This document shows positions 10,876 to 19,496 of a stretch of 64,000 nucleotides of DNA, one piece after another. Location of the stretch: positions 35,521 through 99,520 of the forward strand of contig CAWHHZ010000027.1 of NCBI GenBank assembly GCA_963829355.1. The letters run 5' to 3'. Source of the DNA: CAWHHZ01 sp963829355 (GTDB lineage Bacteria > Acidobacteriota > Thermoanaerobaculia > Gp7-AA8 > JAHWKK01). Below the pieces are notes generated by a model. That model saw only the letters and a program-made list of their open reading frames with translations. It ran no database searches and was not told the DNA's origin. A program made the translations under genes and the position numbers. Within the stretch, counting starts at the first letter, position 1. Each line of letters begins with the position of its first letter.

Positions 10876-13800
10876 ATGAAAGTTCTATTATTTTCGGCAA
10901 CTGCCAGCCCGCATACGCTTTTCAGTCGCCTGGGTGGTTCAGGTACACCTCTGCTGCTTCTCGCTACGCTGCTTGGACTCTCGATTGCCACCGGCGTCAG
11001 AGGAGACGAGGTGACGTTTGGTTGCGTGACGGGCCGGATTACCGACCGACAGACCGGTGAGCCGCTTTCGGCTTCCGTCGCTCTGCCACTCCACGGGAGC
11101 GCGTTTGCGGTCAAAGGTGATTATCGCGTCTGTAACCTCCTCTCTGGTGACTACTTTTTTCAGGCAGGAGCGCCGGGATATTTGAGCCAGCGACACGACG
11201 GAGTTGATACCTGCCCTTACGAATGCTCGATCATTCAGAATCTTCAGCCGCCGGAACCGGTCCGTATCAGCCCGGCCGGAGACGTCCGTGTGGACTTCGT
11301 GCTCACCCGCGGAGCGGGAGCTCATGGGCGGATCACGAATGGGCGCGGTGAAGCCGTCGAGGCAACGATCTACGCGTATCTGATCATGCCGCAGGGATAC
11401 GAAAAGATCGCCGAAGCCAAAACTGACGGCAACGGCAACTACAGCTTTCCGACGGAGTTCTGGGGCGGTGATCAGTACCAGTTCTATGTATTCTCGGAAC
11501 GGTATCTTCCGGCGATGCATGGGGTCGAATCATGCTCCGTCTGCGACCCTCGCAACGGAACCAGGATCGAGCTCGTTCGAGGCTCGTCCAAACGCCTCGA
11601 CTTTCAGTTGCAGGATCGCTTCGGAACCGTGACGGGTCGAGTGATCGATCGCTTCACGAGGCAGCCTCTGCCGGGCGCCAGCGTCACATCGCCCGGCAAC
11701 CCTGATGTGACCGTTCTTACGGATGCTGAAGGCCGCTACACGATGGAGGTCGAGAAAAAGCCGTTCAGGATCTATGCGAACGCAGCCGACTACGGCACAC
11801 AGGTTCACCCGTGCCCGTACCGTTGTGATCTTTACGAGGTGCCGGAGATCACACTAGGTCCCGACGGCACGACAACCGTGGATTTCGAGTTGTCGAAGAT
11901 CGATTTGTGGCACGTGAAGCCGAGCTGGTCCCGCCCGGAAGGAGGCGCCATCGCGAGGCTCGTGGGCCGCTACCTGAAGGACGTGGTCGAGCTCAGGATG
12001 GACGGGACACCGATTCCTTTTAATGTCTCGCATGACAACTTCGTGGAGTTTCCGCTGCCCCCTCACGCTGAAGGTAGCGTCACCCTCACGGTCGTCGACA
12101 GCGCTGGCGCGACATACGATCTCGTCGATGGGCTCACATACTGGAAGGGGACGGTTCCGCGGCGGATCCGAGACATCGAAACGAAAATCACCATAGCCGA
12201 TGACGAGTCGCCAACCGAGCTTGTGGCGACGGAGAACGATCTGTTCTTCCTTGCCGGGGGCAACGAAGACGGGTGGTCGCTATGGCGATCGGATGGATCT
12301 GCCGAAGGAAGTTCCGTTGTGGATTACATCGGAGCTGCATACATGACTCCGTTCGCTGGAAGACTCTATTTCACTGGTGGTCTGGGGCTTTCCCGGTCTG
12401 ACGGAACCGAGAAGGGAACGCTGCCCGTCCTCACCACCGAAGGGTACCCGCTCAGGCAGGCAACATACCTCCGGGTCGCTGGCGATCACCTGTATTTTCG
12501 GGCTCTTGATCATCAGGATCAGCACTGGATCTGGGCGATGGACGGGGCTGGAGTGCCGCAGAAACTCTTGAGAGTCGTCGACGGGGAAAGCCTGATGCAC
12601 GTTGGCAGCATCGGGAATCGTGCTCTCTTTGGAGCTGACGACTCGCACGGTCACGACCTATGGATCAGCGACGGAACCGCAGAGGGGACTCACACCCTTG
12701 CAAGGCATGGCTATCCGTCTGACTTCGCCGAATTGAACGGGAAGACGTACTACGCAGGCTGGACCGCCTATGGCCGCGAACTGATGGTCACGGATGGTAC
12801 TACCGGTGGAACGAAGCTGGCCATCGATCTCGAGCCGAGTACCGGAAGTTCTTTTCCTGAACATTTGACAATTTTCCGCAACAGACTCTACTTCCAGGCG
12901 TCGAGCAGGCGGGGCATCGGTCTCTGGAGTACCGACGGTACCGAAGCCGGCACCCGATTCGAGTCATCGGGACGTGGCCGGATACTGGTCCTGGGCAGCT
13001 TGTTGTACTTTGCCACAGATACAGAGCTTCGTCGCACCGACGGCTTCAGTGTCAGCCGTTTCCGCGACGTGGATTTTGGGGATCTGCTTTCGGTTGCTGG
13101 CGGCAGGATCTGGTTTGAGGAGCACTACCAGAACCGGCCTTGCGAGACCGAACCATCATGCACGGCCTTGTGGGGGTCAGATGGCACCACTGCGGGCACC
13201 GTGCGGATGGAAGGTCTCGTCCGGTATGGCGGTGCGTTTCCGATTGGATTCAAGAACGACGTTTGCTTCCCCGCCGTGGCGCCATCGACTGGAGCAGCAC
13301 TCTGGTGTGTGAGTGGCACGAGCAATCAGCCGCGTCTGATCAAGAAATTCACTAACAGAGAGTGGTTCAGAAGCTCGAGTCCCCAGCTCTTCCCAACGCA
13401 ATACGGGCCCCTCTATCTGAGCGCTTTCACGTCCGAGACCGGCCGTGAGCTGTGGGTTTCCGACCTGAGCGAGTCGGGCACGATCATGTTGAAGGATCTC
13501 AATCCGGGAGTCCTCGATGGTGTCGGGGGGCCGGTCCTCGAGACGAGCAACGGGCGAGCCGTGTTCGTCGGCCTGACCGAAGCCACCGGTGCAGAACTAT
13601 GGGTGACTGAGGGGACACCTCAGACGACGCGAGCGTTGATCGAACTGCGTCCCGGGCCCGAGCATGGCGCGGGCGAGCTTCTGTTTACGATCGCCGGACG
13701 CGCATATTTCCTCGAGGCCCCACGTGCCGACGAAGCCGCGTGGATGTGGAGTACCGATGGGACTGAGGCGGGAACCCGGCGTGAGCTCTTTCCTGCCCCT

Positions 13801-14601
13801 CAGTCCCCCTCCGTATGGGGTTCGAAGATCGTCTTTGTTGGAAATCGCGAGCGAGACGCCTGCACGGTCTGCGAGTGGAATCCGGCGACTGGGGAACTGC
13901 AGGAGCTGTGGCGCCCACAGGAGGCGCACGAGTATGAACCGTGGTTCACTCGGCTCGAGGTAGCGGGTAACACACTTTTTGTTCACACGAACGGTCCGGG
14001 TTGGGGAGCTCTATATCTTCTCGACGCCGGTAAGCCGTCCGTACGAGTGTCGGACAGTGCCGTCGATCAGATCGTGCCGGTGGGGTCGTCTCTCCTGCTT
14101 CTGAGCCGTGCGACGATCGCGCCTCTCGATCGCCTGTGGATCCGTGTCTATGACGAATCTCGGGTCATATACGAGCAATGGGTCGAGGCGGAGCAGGGAG
14201 TTGGCTATTCCGTGGTCGCGGGGGATCGGGTTTTCATATTTGTCGGCCGGGACGGGGGATCCAGCCGGGATCTCTGGGTTTTCGACGATGAAGGGCTCAG
14301 GCACGTGGAGCGATTTGCAAACTGGACGGGTGAGGTTGCCGGAACGCCAGATGGGCTCATCTTCTTCAACTATGCGCAACGGGGGGATCGAGAGATGTGG
14401 CAGAGTGACGGTACGCCGGCCGGGACGCGTAGAGCGTGGGACATCAACCCCGCGGGATCGTCGAACCCCACTCAGCTCCGCGTGATCGGATCACACCTCG
14501 TCTTCGTCGCGGAATCTCCGGAAGATGACCTGGAGCCGTGGGTGGTCCGATACAAACCAGACGCGCGGAAGCGCGCGGTGCGGGGACGAGGGAAGCAGTG
14601 A
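10876..14601 (+). CDS. Large secreted protein: carboxypeptidase-regulatory-like domains plus ELWxxDGT repeats
   Basis: A 1241-residue protein with an N-terminal hydrophobic segment (LLLLATLLGLSIATGVRG) serving as a signal peptide. Residues about 50-340 contain three beta-sandwich units of the CarboxypepD_reg type: TGRITDRQTGEPLSASV, HGRITNGRGEAVEATI and TGRVIDRFTRQPLPGASV. A short IPT/TIG-like stretch follows. From about residue 420 to the end there are at least ten ELWxxDGT-type repeats (SLWRSDGSAEGS, DLWISDGTAEGT, GLWSTDGTEAGT, ALWGSDGTTAGT, ELWVSDLSESGT, MWSTDGTEAGT, EMWQSDGTPAGT), consistent with a beta-propeller-like body. ATG 10876 is chosen because upstream codons lack a ribosome site and spoil the signal peptide. 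It is a stand-alone gene. The precise function is unknown; surface-exposed or extracellular location is likely. Confidence 0.85.
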   Translation: MKVLLFSATASPHTLFSRLGGSGTPLLLLATLLGLSIATGVRGDEVTFGCVTGRITDRQTGEPLSASVALPLHGSAFAVKGDYRVCNLLSGDYFFQAGAPGYLSQRHDGVDTCPYECSIIQNLQPPEPVRISPAGDVRVDFVLTRGAGAHGRITNGRGEAVEATIYAYLIMPQGYEKIAEAKTDGNGNYSFPTEFWGGDQYQFYVFSERYLPAMHGVESCSVCDPRNGTRIELVRGSSKRLDFQLQDRFGTVTGRVIDRFTRQPLPGASVTSPGNPDVTVLTDAEGRYTMEVEKKPFRIYANAADYGTQVHPCPYRCDLYEVPEITLGPDGTTTVDFELSKIDLWHVKPSWSRPEGGAIARLVGRYLKDVVELRMDGTPIPFNVSHDNFVEFPLPPHAEGSVTLTVVDSAGATYDLVDGLTYWKGTVPRRIRDIETKITIADDESPTELVATENDLFFLAGGNEDGWSLWRSDGSAEGSSVVDYIGAAYMTPFAGRLYFTGGLGLSRSDGTEKGTLPVLTTEGYPLRQATYLRVAGDHLYFRALDHQDQHWIWAMDGAGVPQKLLRVVDGESLMHVGSIGNRALFGADDSHGHDLWISDGTAEGTHTLARHGYPSDFAELNGKTYYAGWTAYGRELMVTDGTTGGTKLAIDLEPSTGSSFPEHLTIFRNRLYFQASSRRGIGLWSTDGTEAGTRFESSGRGRILVLGSLLYFATDTELRRTDGFSVSRFRDVDFGDLLSVAGGRIWFEEHYQNRPCETEPSCTALWGSDGTTAGTVRMEGLVRYGGAFPIGFKNDVCFPAVAPSTGAALWCVSGTSNQPRLIKKFTNREWFRSSSPQLFPTQYGPLYLSAFTSETGRELWVSDLSESGTIMLKDLNPGVLDGVGGPVLETSNGRAVFVGLTEATGAELWVTEGTPQTTRALIELRPGPEHGAGELLFTIAGRAYFLEAPRADEAAWMWSTDGTEAGTRRELFPAPQSPSVWGSKIVFVGNRERDACTVCEWNPATGELQELWRPQEAHEYEPWFTRLEVAGNTLFVHTNGPGWGALYLLDAGKPSVRVSDSAVDQIVPVGSSLLLLSRATIAPLDRLWIRVYDESRVIYEQWVEAEQGVGYSVVAGDRVFIFVGRDGGSSRDLWVFDDEGLRHVERFANWTGEVAGTPDGLIFFNYAQRGDREMWQSDGTPAGTRRAWDINPAGSSNPTQLRVIGSHLVFVAESPEDDLEPWVVRYKPDARKRAVRGRGKQ

Positions 14602-14638
14602 CGATCGGGGCGTCCAGGAGATTGATCCCGATTTCATT

Positions 14639-14660
14639 CACCCAGTGAAACTGGGGTGAC
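14639..14660 (+). terminator. Hairpin after the ELWxxDGT gene
   Basis: TCACCCAG-TGAAA-CTGGGGTGA forms an imperfect 8-9 bp stem 37 bp after the stop, followed by CGGGTCTTTG. It is a possible terminator, though the T-run is short. Confidence 0.4.
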
Positions 14661-14668
14661 GGGTCTTT

Positions 14669-16907
14669 GTGTTCTGGAAGAATATTGAAGAACTACTCGA
14701 AGCCTTACGTACTGAGCTCATGCCTCACGTCGCGGTCTCACCCGACCGGTCCACGATTCACCGCCGTACCTCCGGGGTCAGATCTTCGTTTTTCAGTATT
14801 TTCTACGAGGAGTGGAATGTTTACCGTAATTGGCTGCTGGATTCTACGAACGGTAGAATTGACGGAAAGCAAAGACCTGGCCCCAAGCCTTACGCCCAGA
14901 GCGAGTACCAGTACGACGCGTTCGGCCGGCTGTGGCGGGAGCGCAGGCTCCTGCCCTCCGGCTCATGGACGACCAAGGAGACGATCTACGACAACATGAG
15001 CCGGCCGTTCACCTCCTCGGAGTGGGACACCGTTCTCTCTCCCACGGCGAAGTCGACCCTCTACTACGACTGGGCCGGGCGGGTGACGAAGCAGACCCCT
15101 CCGGATGGCACCACTCACGACGTCACGTTCGGCTACACCGGATCACGCCTGAAGAGCCGGACCGTGAAGATCGCCACCGCCTCAGGTGTCGAGAGCAGTT
15201 CCACGACGACCGAGGAGTACGACGGCCTCGGACGGCTGTGGAAAGTCACCGAGCCCTCCGGCACCAGCGGCGCCACCGTCGTCACCCGCTACACCTATGA
15301 CGGCGCCAACCGCCTGACCCAGGTGTGCGGCGGGTTCGTCTCCTCATATGCCCAGACCCGAACCTTCACCTACGACGGCCGTGGTCTTCTCACCTCCGAG
15401 GTGCATCCGGAGCGGACGATTGCGGCGTACACTGAGTTCGATGCGAACGGCAATGCGACACGCCAGCGCACCGGCACGACAGTGGGAGGCGCATTCGACA
15501 TGCGGCTGACCTTCGATCGCGCGGGGCGTCTGACGACCGTCGCCGAGGCGGGTGGTTCGCTCCGCACAATGAAGAGCTTCACGTACGGCACGAGCGGCAC
15601 GAGCAATGGAAAGCTGCTGACCGCGGTTCGTTACAATTACGACGCATCGATCGGCAATCCCGTGATCACCGAGACCTACACCTACGGCGGGAAGCAGGGC
15701 CGCGTCGCCGCACGGGCGACCAGCTCGAGTACCGGCCCCTCGTTCAACGCCAGCTTCACCTGGAACGACCTCGGTCAGGCGGCGACAGTGACGTATCCCG
15801 GCTGCACGTTCTCGCCATGCAATGCCGCCCCGGGGCCGGTACGCACGGTGACGAGCAGTTACACCAACGGCTACCTCACCTCGGTCGGCGGGTTCACGAA
15901 CACGATCACATACCATCCGAACGGGCTGACGAATGCCATCCCGCACCTCAACGGCATGACGGTGACGCAGGCGAATAGCCCGCACAAGATGATGCGGCCC
16001 GCGACGATCACCGCAACGAGTGGCGCCGGCACCCTCTGGGCGTCCGGGACCTACGCCTACGATGGCGCCGGAAACATCAAGGCGATCGGCTCGAACTTCT
16101 ACTACTACGACCTCGTCAGCCGCGTCGTGGATGGAACGTCAGGAAGCGACCAGCGAGACGCAGGATGCCGAGGCGATGAAGTTCACCGGCCACGAACGAG
16201 ATACGGAGTTCAACGGCACCGGCGGCACCCTCGACTACATGCACGCGCGGTACTACAGCGTGAGGCTGGGACGGTTTTTGAGTGTGGATCCAGCGAAGAG
16301 CAGCTTCAAACCTAGCCAGCCTCAGACATGGAACCGATACGAGTACGGATTGAATAATCCCATAATCATGATTGATCCGGACGGCCGTGAGAACACTATC
16401 TATATTTACCAAACGTTACCGATTTACAGGCAGCGGAGTATCGACGCTGAGGCCCTCGCGTCCAAGACCGGGATGACTGTCAACGTTGTCAATCGAGCTA
16501 GCAAGTCGGAGATACTTGATGGTCTTAGACGTAGCGATAGCACGGACATTGTTGCTATTTTCGGCGACGCTAATCCGAGGGGTTTTGAGACGAATGAGAT
16601 GCTGGGAAGGGGTTTTATAACCAAGAAGGAGATTGGAAAGGCCCTCGGCGCCGACGGTAATCCTGCCGGCGTATGCCTGATGATGGGATGCAGCAGCCAA
16701 GAAATCGCACGGGAAGCGACAAGAGCGAGTGGTACCACAGCAATCGGAACCATGACCGATGTGAATACAACAGGTCTTTTCGGGGCGATGAAGAAGCTTC
16801 TCGAACGCCTTCCTACGGAGGGACCGACAGCCAAATTGATTTCGGATTCAGAGGAAGGAAACTTCAGCAATGACGTCCTTTTTGTCATCTACCGTCCCGA
16901 ACGCTAG
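14669..16907 (+). pseudogene. Rhs/YD-repeat core fragment A with unique C-terminal tail, internal deletion and frameshift
   Basis: From about 14886 the frame encodes canonical YD repeats: YQYDAFGRLWRE, YDGLGRLWKVTEPSG, YTYDGANRLTQV, FTYDGRGLLTSEV. It keeps in frame until DLVSRVVDGT near 16138. The sequence then jumps directly to QEATSETQDAEAMKFTGHER in another frame. Compared with copy B, 566 bp (equivalent to 17869-18434) are missing, which breaks the frame. The second part ends the core with GRFLSVDP and NNPIIMIDPDGR, then a unique tail of about 175 residues ending NDVLFVIYRPER. That tail contains VAIFGDANPRG, VCLMMGCSSQEIAREA and GTTAIGTMTDVNTTG, faintly like the Cys region of caspase/CHAT folds. 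The N-terminal part of an Rhs protein is absent. The first 70 codons come from the REP-like element. Confidence 0.8.
14774..14884 (+). repeat. 111-bp REP-like palindromic element, copy 1
   Basis: Starts GGGGTCAGATCTTCGTTTTT and ends with GGAAAGCAAAGACCTGGCCCC. The ends are imperfect inverted repeats, and the internal block GAGGAGTGGAATGTTTACCG is shared with copies at 17295-17407 and 24226-24336. Ends of GGGGTCAGGTCTT / AAGACCTGRCCCC form resemble elements mobilised by REP-associated (Y1) transposases; none is encoded in the window. A 10-bp direct repeat, AAGCCTTACG, lies at 14700-14709 and 14885-14894. Confidence 0.75.
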
Positions 16908-16926
16908 TCAATCTCGGTGGAACCAT

Positions 16927-17280
16927 ATGGAACTACTAAGGTCTGTTTTTAGATGTATTCCGTTCATGCTGGTATCGCTCGCCTCAGCAATTCTGGCCGG
17001 CGAGATGGCTCGTCTTGGGCAGGCTGCGGTGCATGGTGAAGTAGAAGCCGTTTACGTGAGCGTGTCCATGTCAGCAGGGGATCGCCTGAGAGATGTTGTT
17101 CCGCTAGTGGCGATTGGTATACACGTATTTCTCGCCGCCCAGCTGAAGGACGGCTCACGAATGTATTCCTTTCTCTTCGCGCAAGTCGCACTTGCATGTA
17201 TGTTCGCAACTTATTTTCTTCTGATCGCCTTGGCCTTCTTGCTTCTGATGTTCGACAAGCCCATCCTCGGTGGAATGTGA
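16927..17280 (+). CDS. Small integral membrane protein after Rhs tail A, candidate immunity protein
   Basis: A 117-residue protein starting MELLRSVFRCIPFMLVSLAS, with about three to four membrane helices (CIPFMLVSLASAILAGEMA, VPLVAIGIHVFLAAQ, FLFAQVALACMFATYFLLIALAFLLLM). ATG 16927 has GGTGG upstream and lies 20 bp after the tail-A stop. Base use is less GC-rich than neighbouring housekeeping genes. No family is recognised. Its position directly behind a variable Rhs tail is the classical place for an immunity gene, so that role is inferred from context alone. Confidence 0.6.
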   Translation: MELLRSVFRCIPFMLVSLASAILAGEMARLGQAAVHGEVEAVYVSVSMSAGDRLRDVVPLVAIGIHVFLAAQLKDGSRMYSFLFAQVALACMFATYFLLIALAFLLLMFDKPILGGM

Positions 17281-17294
17281 GCTGGAAAGCATTT

Positions 17295-17407
17295 GGGGAC
17301 AGGTCTTCGTTTTTCGGTGTGTTTCTACGAGGAGTGGAATGTTTACCGTACTTGGGTGCTGAATTCTATGATCAGTAGAATCGACCGAGCACCGAAGACG
17401 TGGCCCC
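17295..17407 (+). repeat. 113-bp REP-like palindromic element, copy 2
   Basis: Starts GGGGACAGGTCTTCGTTTTT, shares GAGGAGTGGAATGTTTACCG and ends GAAGACGTGGCCCC. It is more diverged than copies 1 and 3. It marks the 5' break point of Rhs core B: the core sequence CCTACGGCGGAAAGCAGG begins within a few bases of its end. Confidence 0.75.
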
Positions 17408-19182
17408 GCACCTACGGCGGAAAGCAGGGCCGCGTCGCCTCACGGGCGACGAGCTCGAGCACCGGTCCCTCGTTCAACGCCAGCTTCACCTGGAACGACC
17501 TCGGCCAGGCGGCGACGGTGACGTATCCCGGCTGCACGTTCTCGCCATGCAATGCCGCCCCGGGGCCGGTACGCACGGTGACGAGCAACTACACCAACGG
17601 CTACCTCACCTCGGTGGGCGGCTTCACGAACACGATCACATACCACCCGAACGGGCTGACGAACGCCATCCCGCACCTCAACGGCATGACGGTGACGCAG
17701 GCGAACGATCCGTTCAAGATGATGCGTCCCGCGTCGATCACGGCGACGGTGGGAGCCGCGACTCCGTGGGCTTCGGGGACCTACGCCTACGATGGCGCCG
17801 GAAACATCAAGGGAATCGGGTCGAACTTCTACTACTACGATCTCGTCAGCCGCGTCGTGGATGGAACGGCCGAGTACACGAGCGGCAGCATCCACAAGCG
17901 CCAGACCTACGGCTATGATCCTTACGGCAACATGAAGACCATCGGCACGATCGTGAATGGTGCGGCCCCGACCACGCTCACGTTGTTGCCGAGCTCGACG
18001 ACCAACCGGCTGACGAACTCCGGCACGACCTATGATGATTCGGGGAACATGACTGCCTGGGGAACGAGTGGTACGCCCATCTGGCTCTACGGCTTCGACG
18101 GGCTGAACATGATGCAGTCGAATAACAACGGTGTGCGAACGCGCCGCTACGTCTACACGGCCGACGACGAGCGCATTGCCGTATACGACGCTACCGCCGT
18201 ACGCTGGACCTGGCGCCTCCGCGGAGTCGACAACAAAGTCCTGCGGGAGTACCGCCAGCAGGGAAGCACCTGGACCTGGCAGAAGGACCACGTCTACCGC
18301 GGCAGCTCGCTTCTCGCCTCCGACGAGCCAACGATCGGCGTCCGCCACTTCGCTCTGGATCACCTCGGCACAATACGTCTGATCACGAGCAGCACCGGAA
18401 CAACGGTGTCCACTCACAACTACTATCCATTCGGTCAGGAAGCGACCAGCGAGACGCAGGACGCCGAGGCGATGAAGTTCACCGGCCACGAACGAGATAC
18501 GGAGTTCAACGGCACCGGCGGGACTCTCGACTACATGCACGCGCGGTACTACGGGCCGTCAGTTGGGAGGTTTCTCAGCGTTGATCCGGGAGATGATTGG
18601 CAGCTTGAGCGGCCTCAGTCGCTTAACCTTTACGGTTACACCGCCGGCAATCCCGTCACTTTTACCGATCCCGATGGCAAGGCCCGGCTGCGGTATTTCC
18701 TGCAAACATTGAAAGGATTCAGGAGAGAGATCACGAGAGCGAAGGCGGTCCGAGAATCGGTAGCTGGAAGTAGTCGCCGTCACAGTGTCTCTGTGCGAGG
18801 GGACGAGCGCGCACGACAGGAAGCATACCGAGTTCTGAAAGATGCCAATCCAAAAGCCAAGGTAGAGCATGATGATGCTCACCAACTCGACGGAGTTGAA
18901 CGAGCACTTCATCCGAACGACGCCGAACGACTGAATCATTGGCAGACTAAGGGAGGCAATCGGAAAGCCGACGTTGGCTATGAGATAGTCAAGGCCGCGA
19001 TCGGTATCTTCGGTGGAGTGGCCGGCTATGTTTTGGACGCAGAGGCTGTGGGGCTCGACGAGATGGAACAGCTCGAAGAGGCGGAAAGACAGATGTTGAT
19101 GTGTGGTGATGTCGTACAGGACAATTGCCTCTCGACGCAATTGATGCAGGATGTGCCGCGTCATGGAAACTCATCAGAATGA
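17368..19182 (+). CDS. Rhs/YD-repeat core fragment B with unique tail (orphan cassette)
   Basis: The reading frame enters from the REP-like element; the first ATG is at 17368, and no ribosome site is convincing. Core sequence runs from TYGGKQGRVASRATSSS (17410) through YDPYGNMK, LYGFDGLNMMQSNNNG, YVYTADDERIAVYD, WRLRGVDNKVLREY, HFALDHLGTIRLIT, NYYPFGQEATSE and TGHERDTEFNGTG to YYGPSVGRFLSVDP and NPVTFTDPDGK, the normal end of an Rhs core. The unique tail (about 165 residues) is polar and includes VEHDDAHQLDGVERALHPND followed by ERLNHW. Its clustered His, Asp and Asn residues are the kind seen in HNH-like nucleases, but I cannot align it to one. It lacks the N-terminal half of an Rhs protein and any secretion signal. 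Confidence 0.8.
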   Translation: MISRIDRAPKTWPRTYGGKQGRVASRATSSSTGPSFNASFTWNDLGQAATVTYPGCTFSPCNAAPGPVRTVTSNYTNGYLTSVGGFTNTITYHPNGLTNAIPHLNGMTVTQANDPFKMMRPASITATVGAATPWASGTYAYDGAGNIKGIGSNFYYYDLVSRVVDGTAEYTSGSIHKRQTYGYDPYGNMKTIGTIVNGAAPTTLTLLPSSTTNRLTNSGTTYDDSGNMTAWGTSGTPIWLYGFDGLNMMQSNNNGVRTRRYVYTADDERIAVYDATAVRWTWRLRGVDNKVLREYRQQGSTWTWQKDHVYRGSSLLASDEPTIGVRHFALDHLGTIRLITSSTGTTVSTHNYYPFGQEATSETQDAEAMKFTGHERDTEFNGTGGTLDYMHARYYGPSVGRFLSVDPGDDWQLERPQSLNLYGYTAGNPVTFTDPDGKARLRYFLQTLKGFRREITRAKAVRESVAGSSRRHSVSVRGDERARQEAYRVLKDANPKAKVEHDDAHQLDGVERALHPNDAERLNHWQTKGGNRKADVGYEIVKAAIGIFGGVAGYVLDAEAVGLDEMEQLEEAERQMLMCGDVVQDNCLSTQLMQDVPRHGNSSE

Positions 19183-19199
19183 GAGCAGGAACTGCTGAC

Positions 19200-19496
19200 A
19201 TGCAGGACAAGACGTTCCTGGTGATCATCAACATCGATAAGATGCGGCTGGTTGCTCCAGATGGGGAGTTTTCTGGTGGCGCTTGGGCACGATTGGAGGT
19301 CACGGCAGGAGATCGTGACCAAGCCGCGGATCAGGCTATCGAAGAGCTTTTCCGAGATTCACAGTTTTGCGAGGTGCTTCGGCGGGGACGGAATCACATT
19401 GGTGATCTCTGTCTTTTGATCGACAGTGTTGAAGAGACTTCGCCATCGGACAAGAGCAACGATGTGGCGATTGTCTATTATGAAATCACTGAGTGA
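19200..19496 (+). CDS. Small protein after Rhs tail B, candidate immunity protein
   Basis: A 98-residue soluble protein (MQDKTFLVIINIDKMRL ... DVAIVYYEITE). AGGA lies nine nt before ATG 19200. An earlier in-frame ATG at 19179 overlaps the Rhs stop as ATGA and would allow translational coupling. The composition (acidic, alternating beta-like segments, no membrane helix) suits an immunity protein, but the family is unknown. The 3' end overlaps the start of Rhs fragment C. Confidence 0.6.
   Translation: MQDKTFLVIINIDKMRLVAPDGEFSGGAWARLEVTAGDRDQAADQAIEELFRDSQFCEVLRRGRNHIGDLCLLIDSVEETSPSDKSNDVAIVYYEITE

Noticed and set aside
17440..18540. Minus-strand frames opposite the Rhs cores (also 15344-15985 and 21447-22346)
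   Set aside because: The antisense reading of repeated core DNA stays open in several copies only because the cores are similar.
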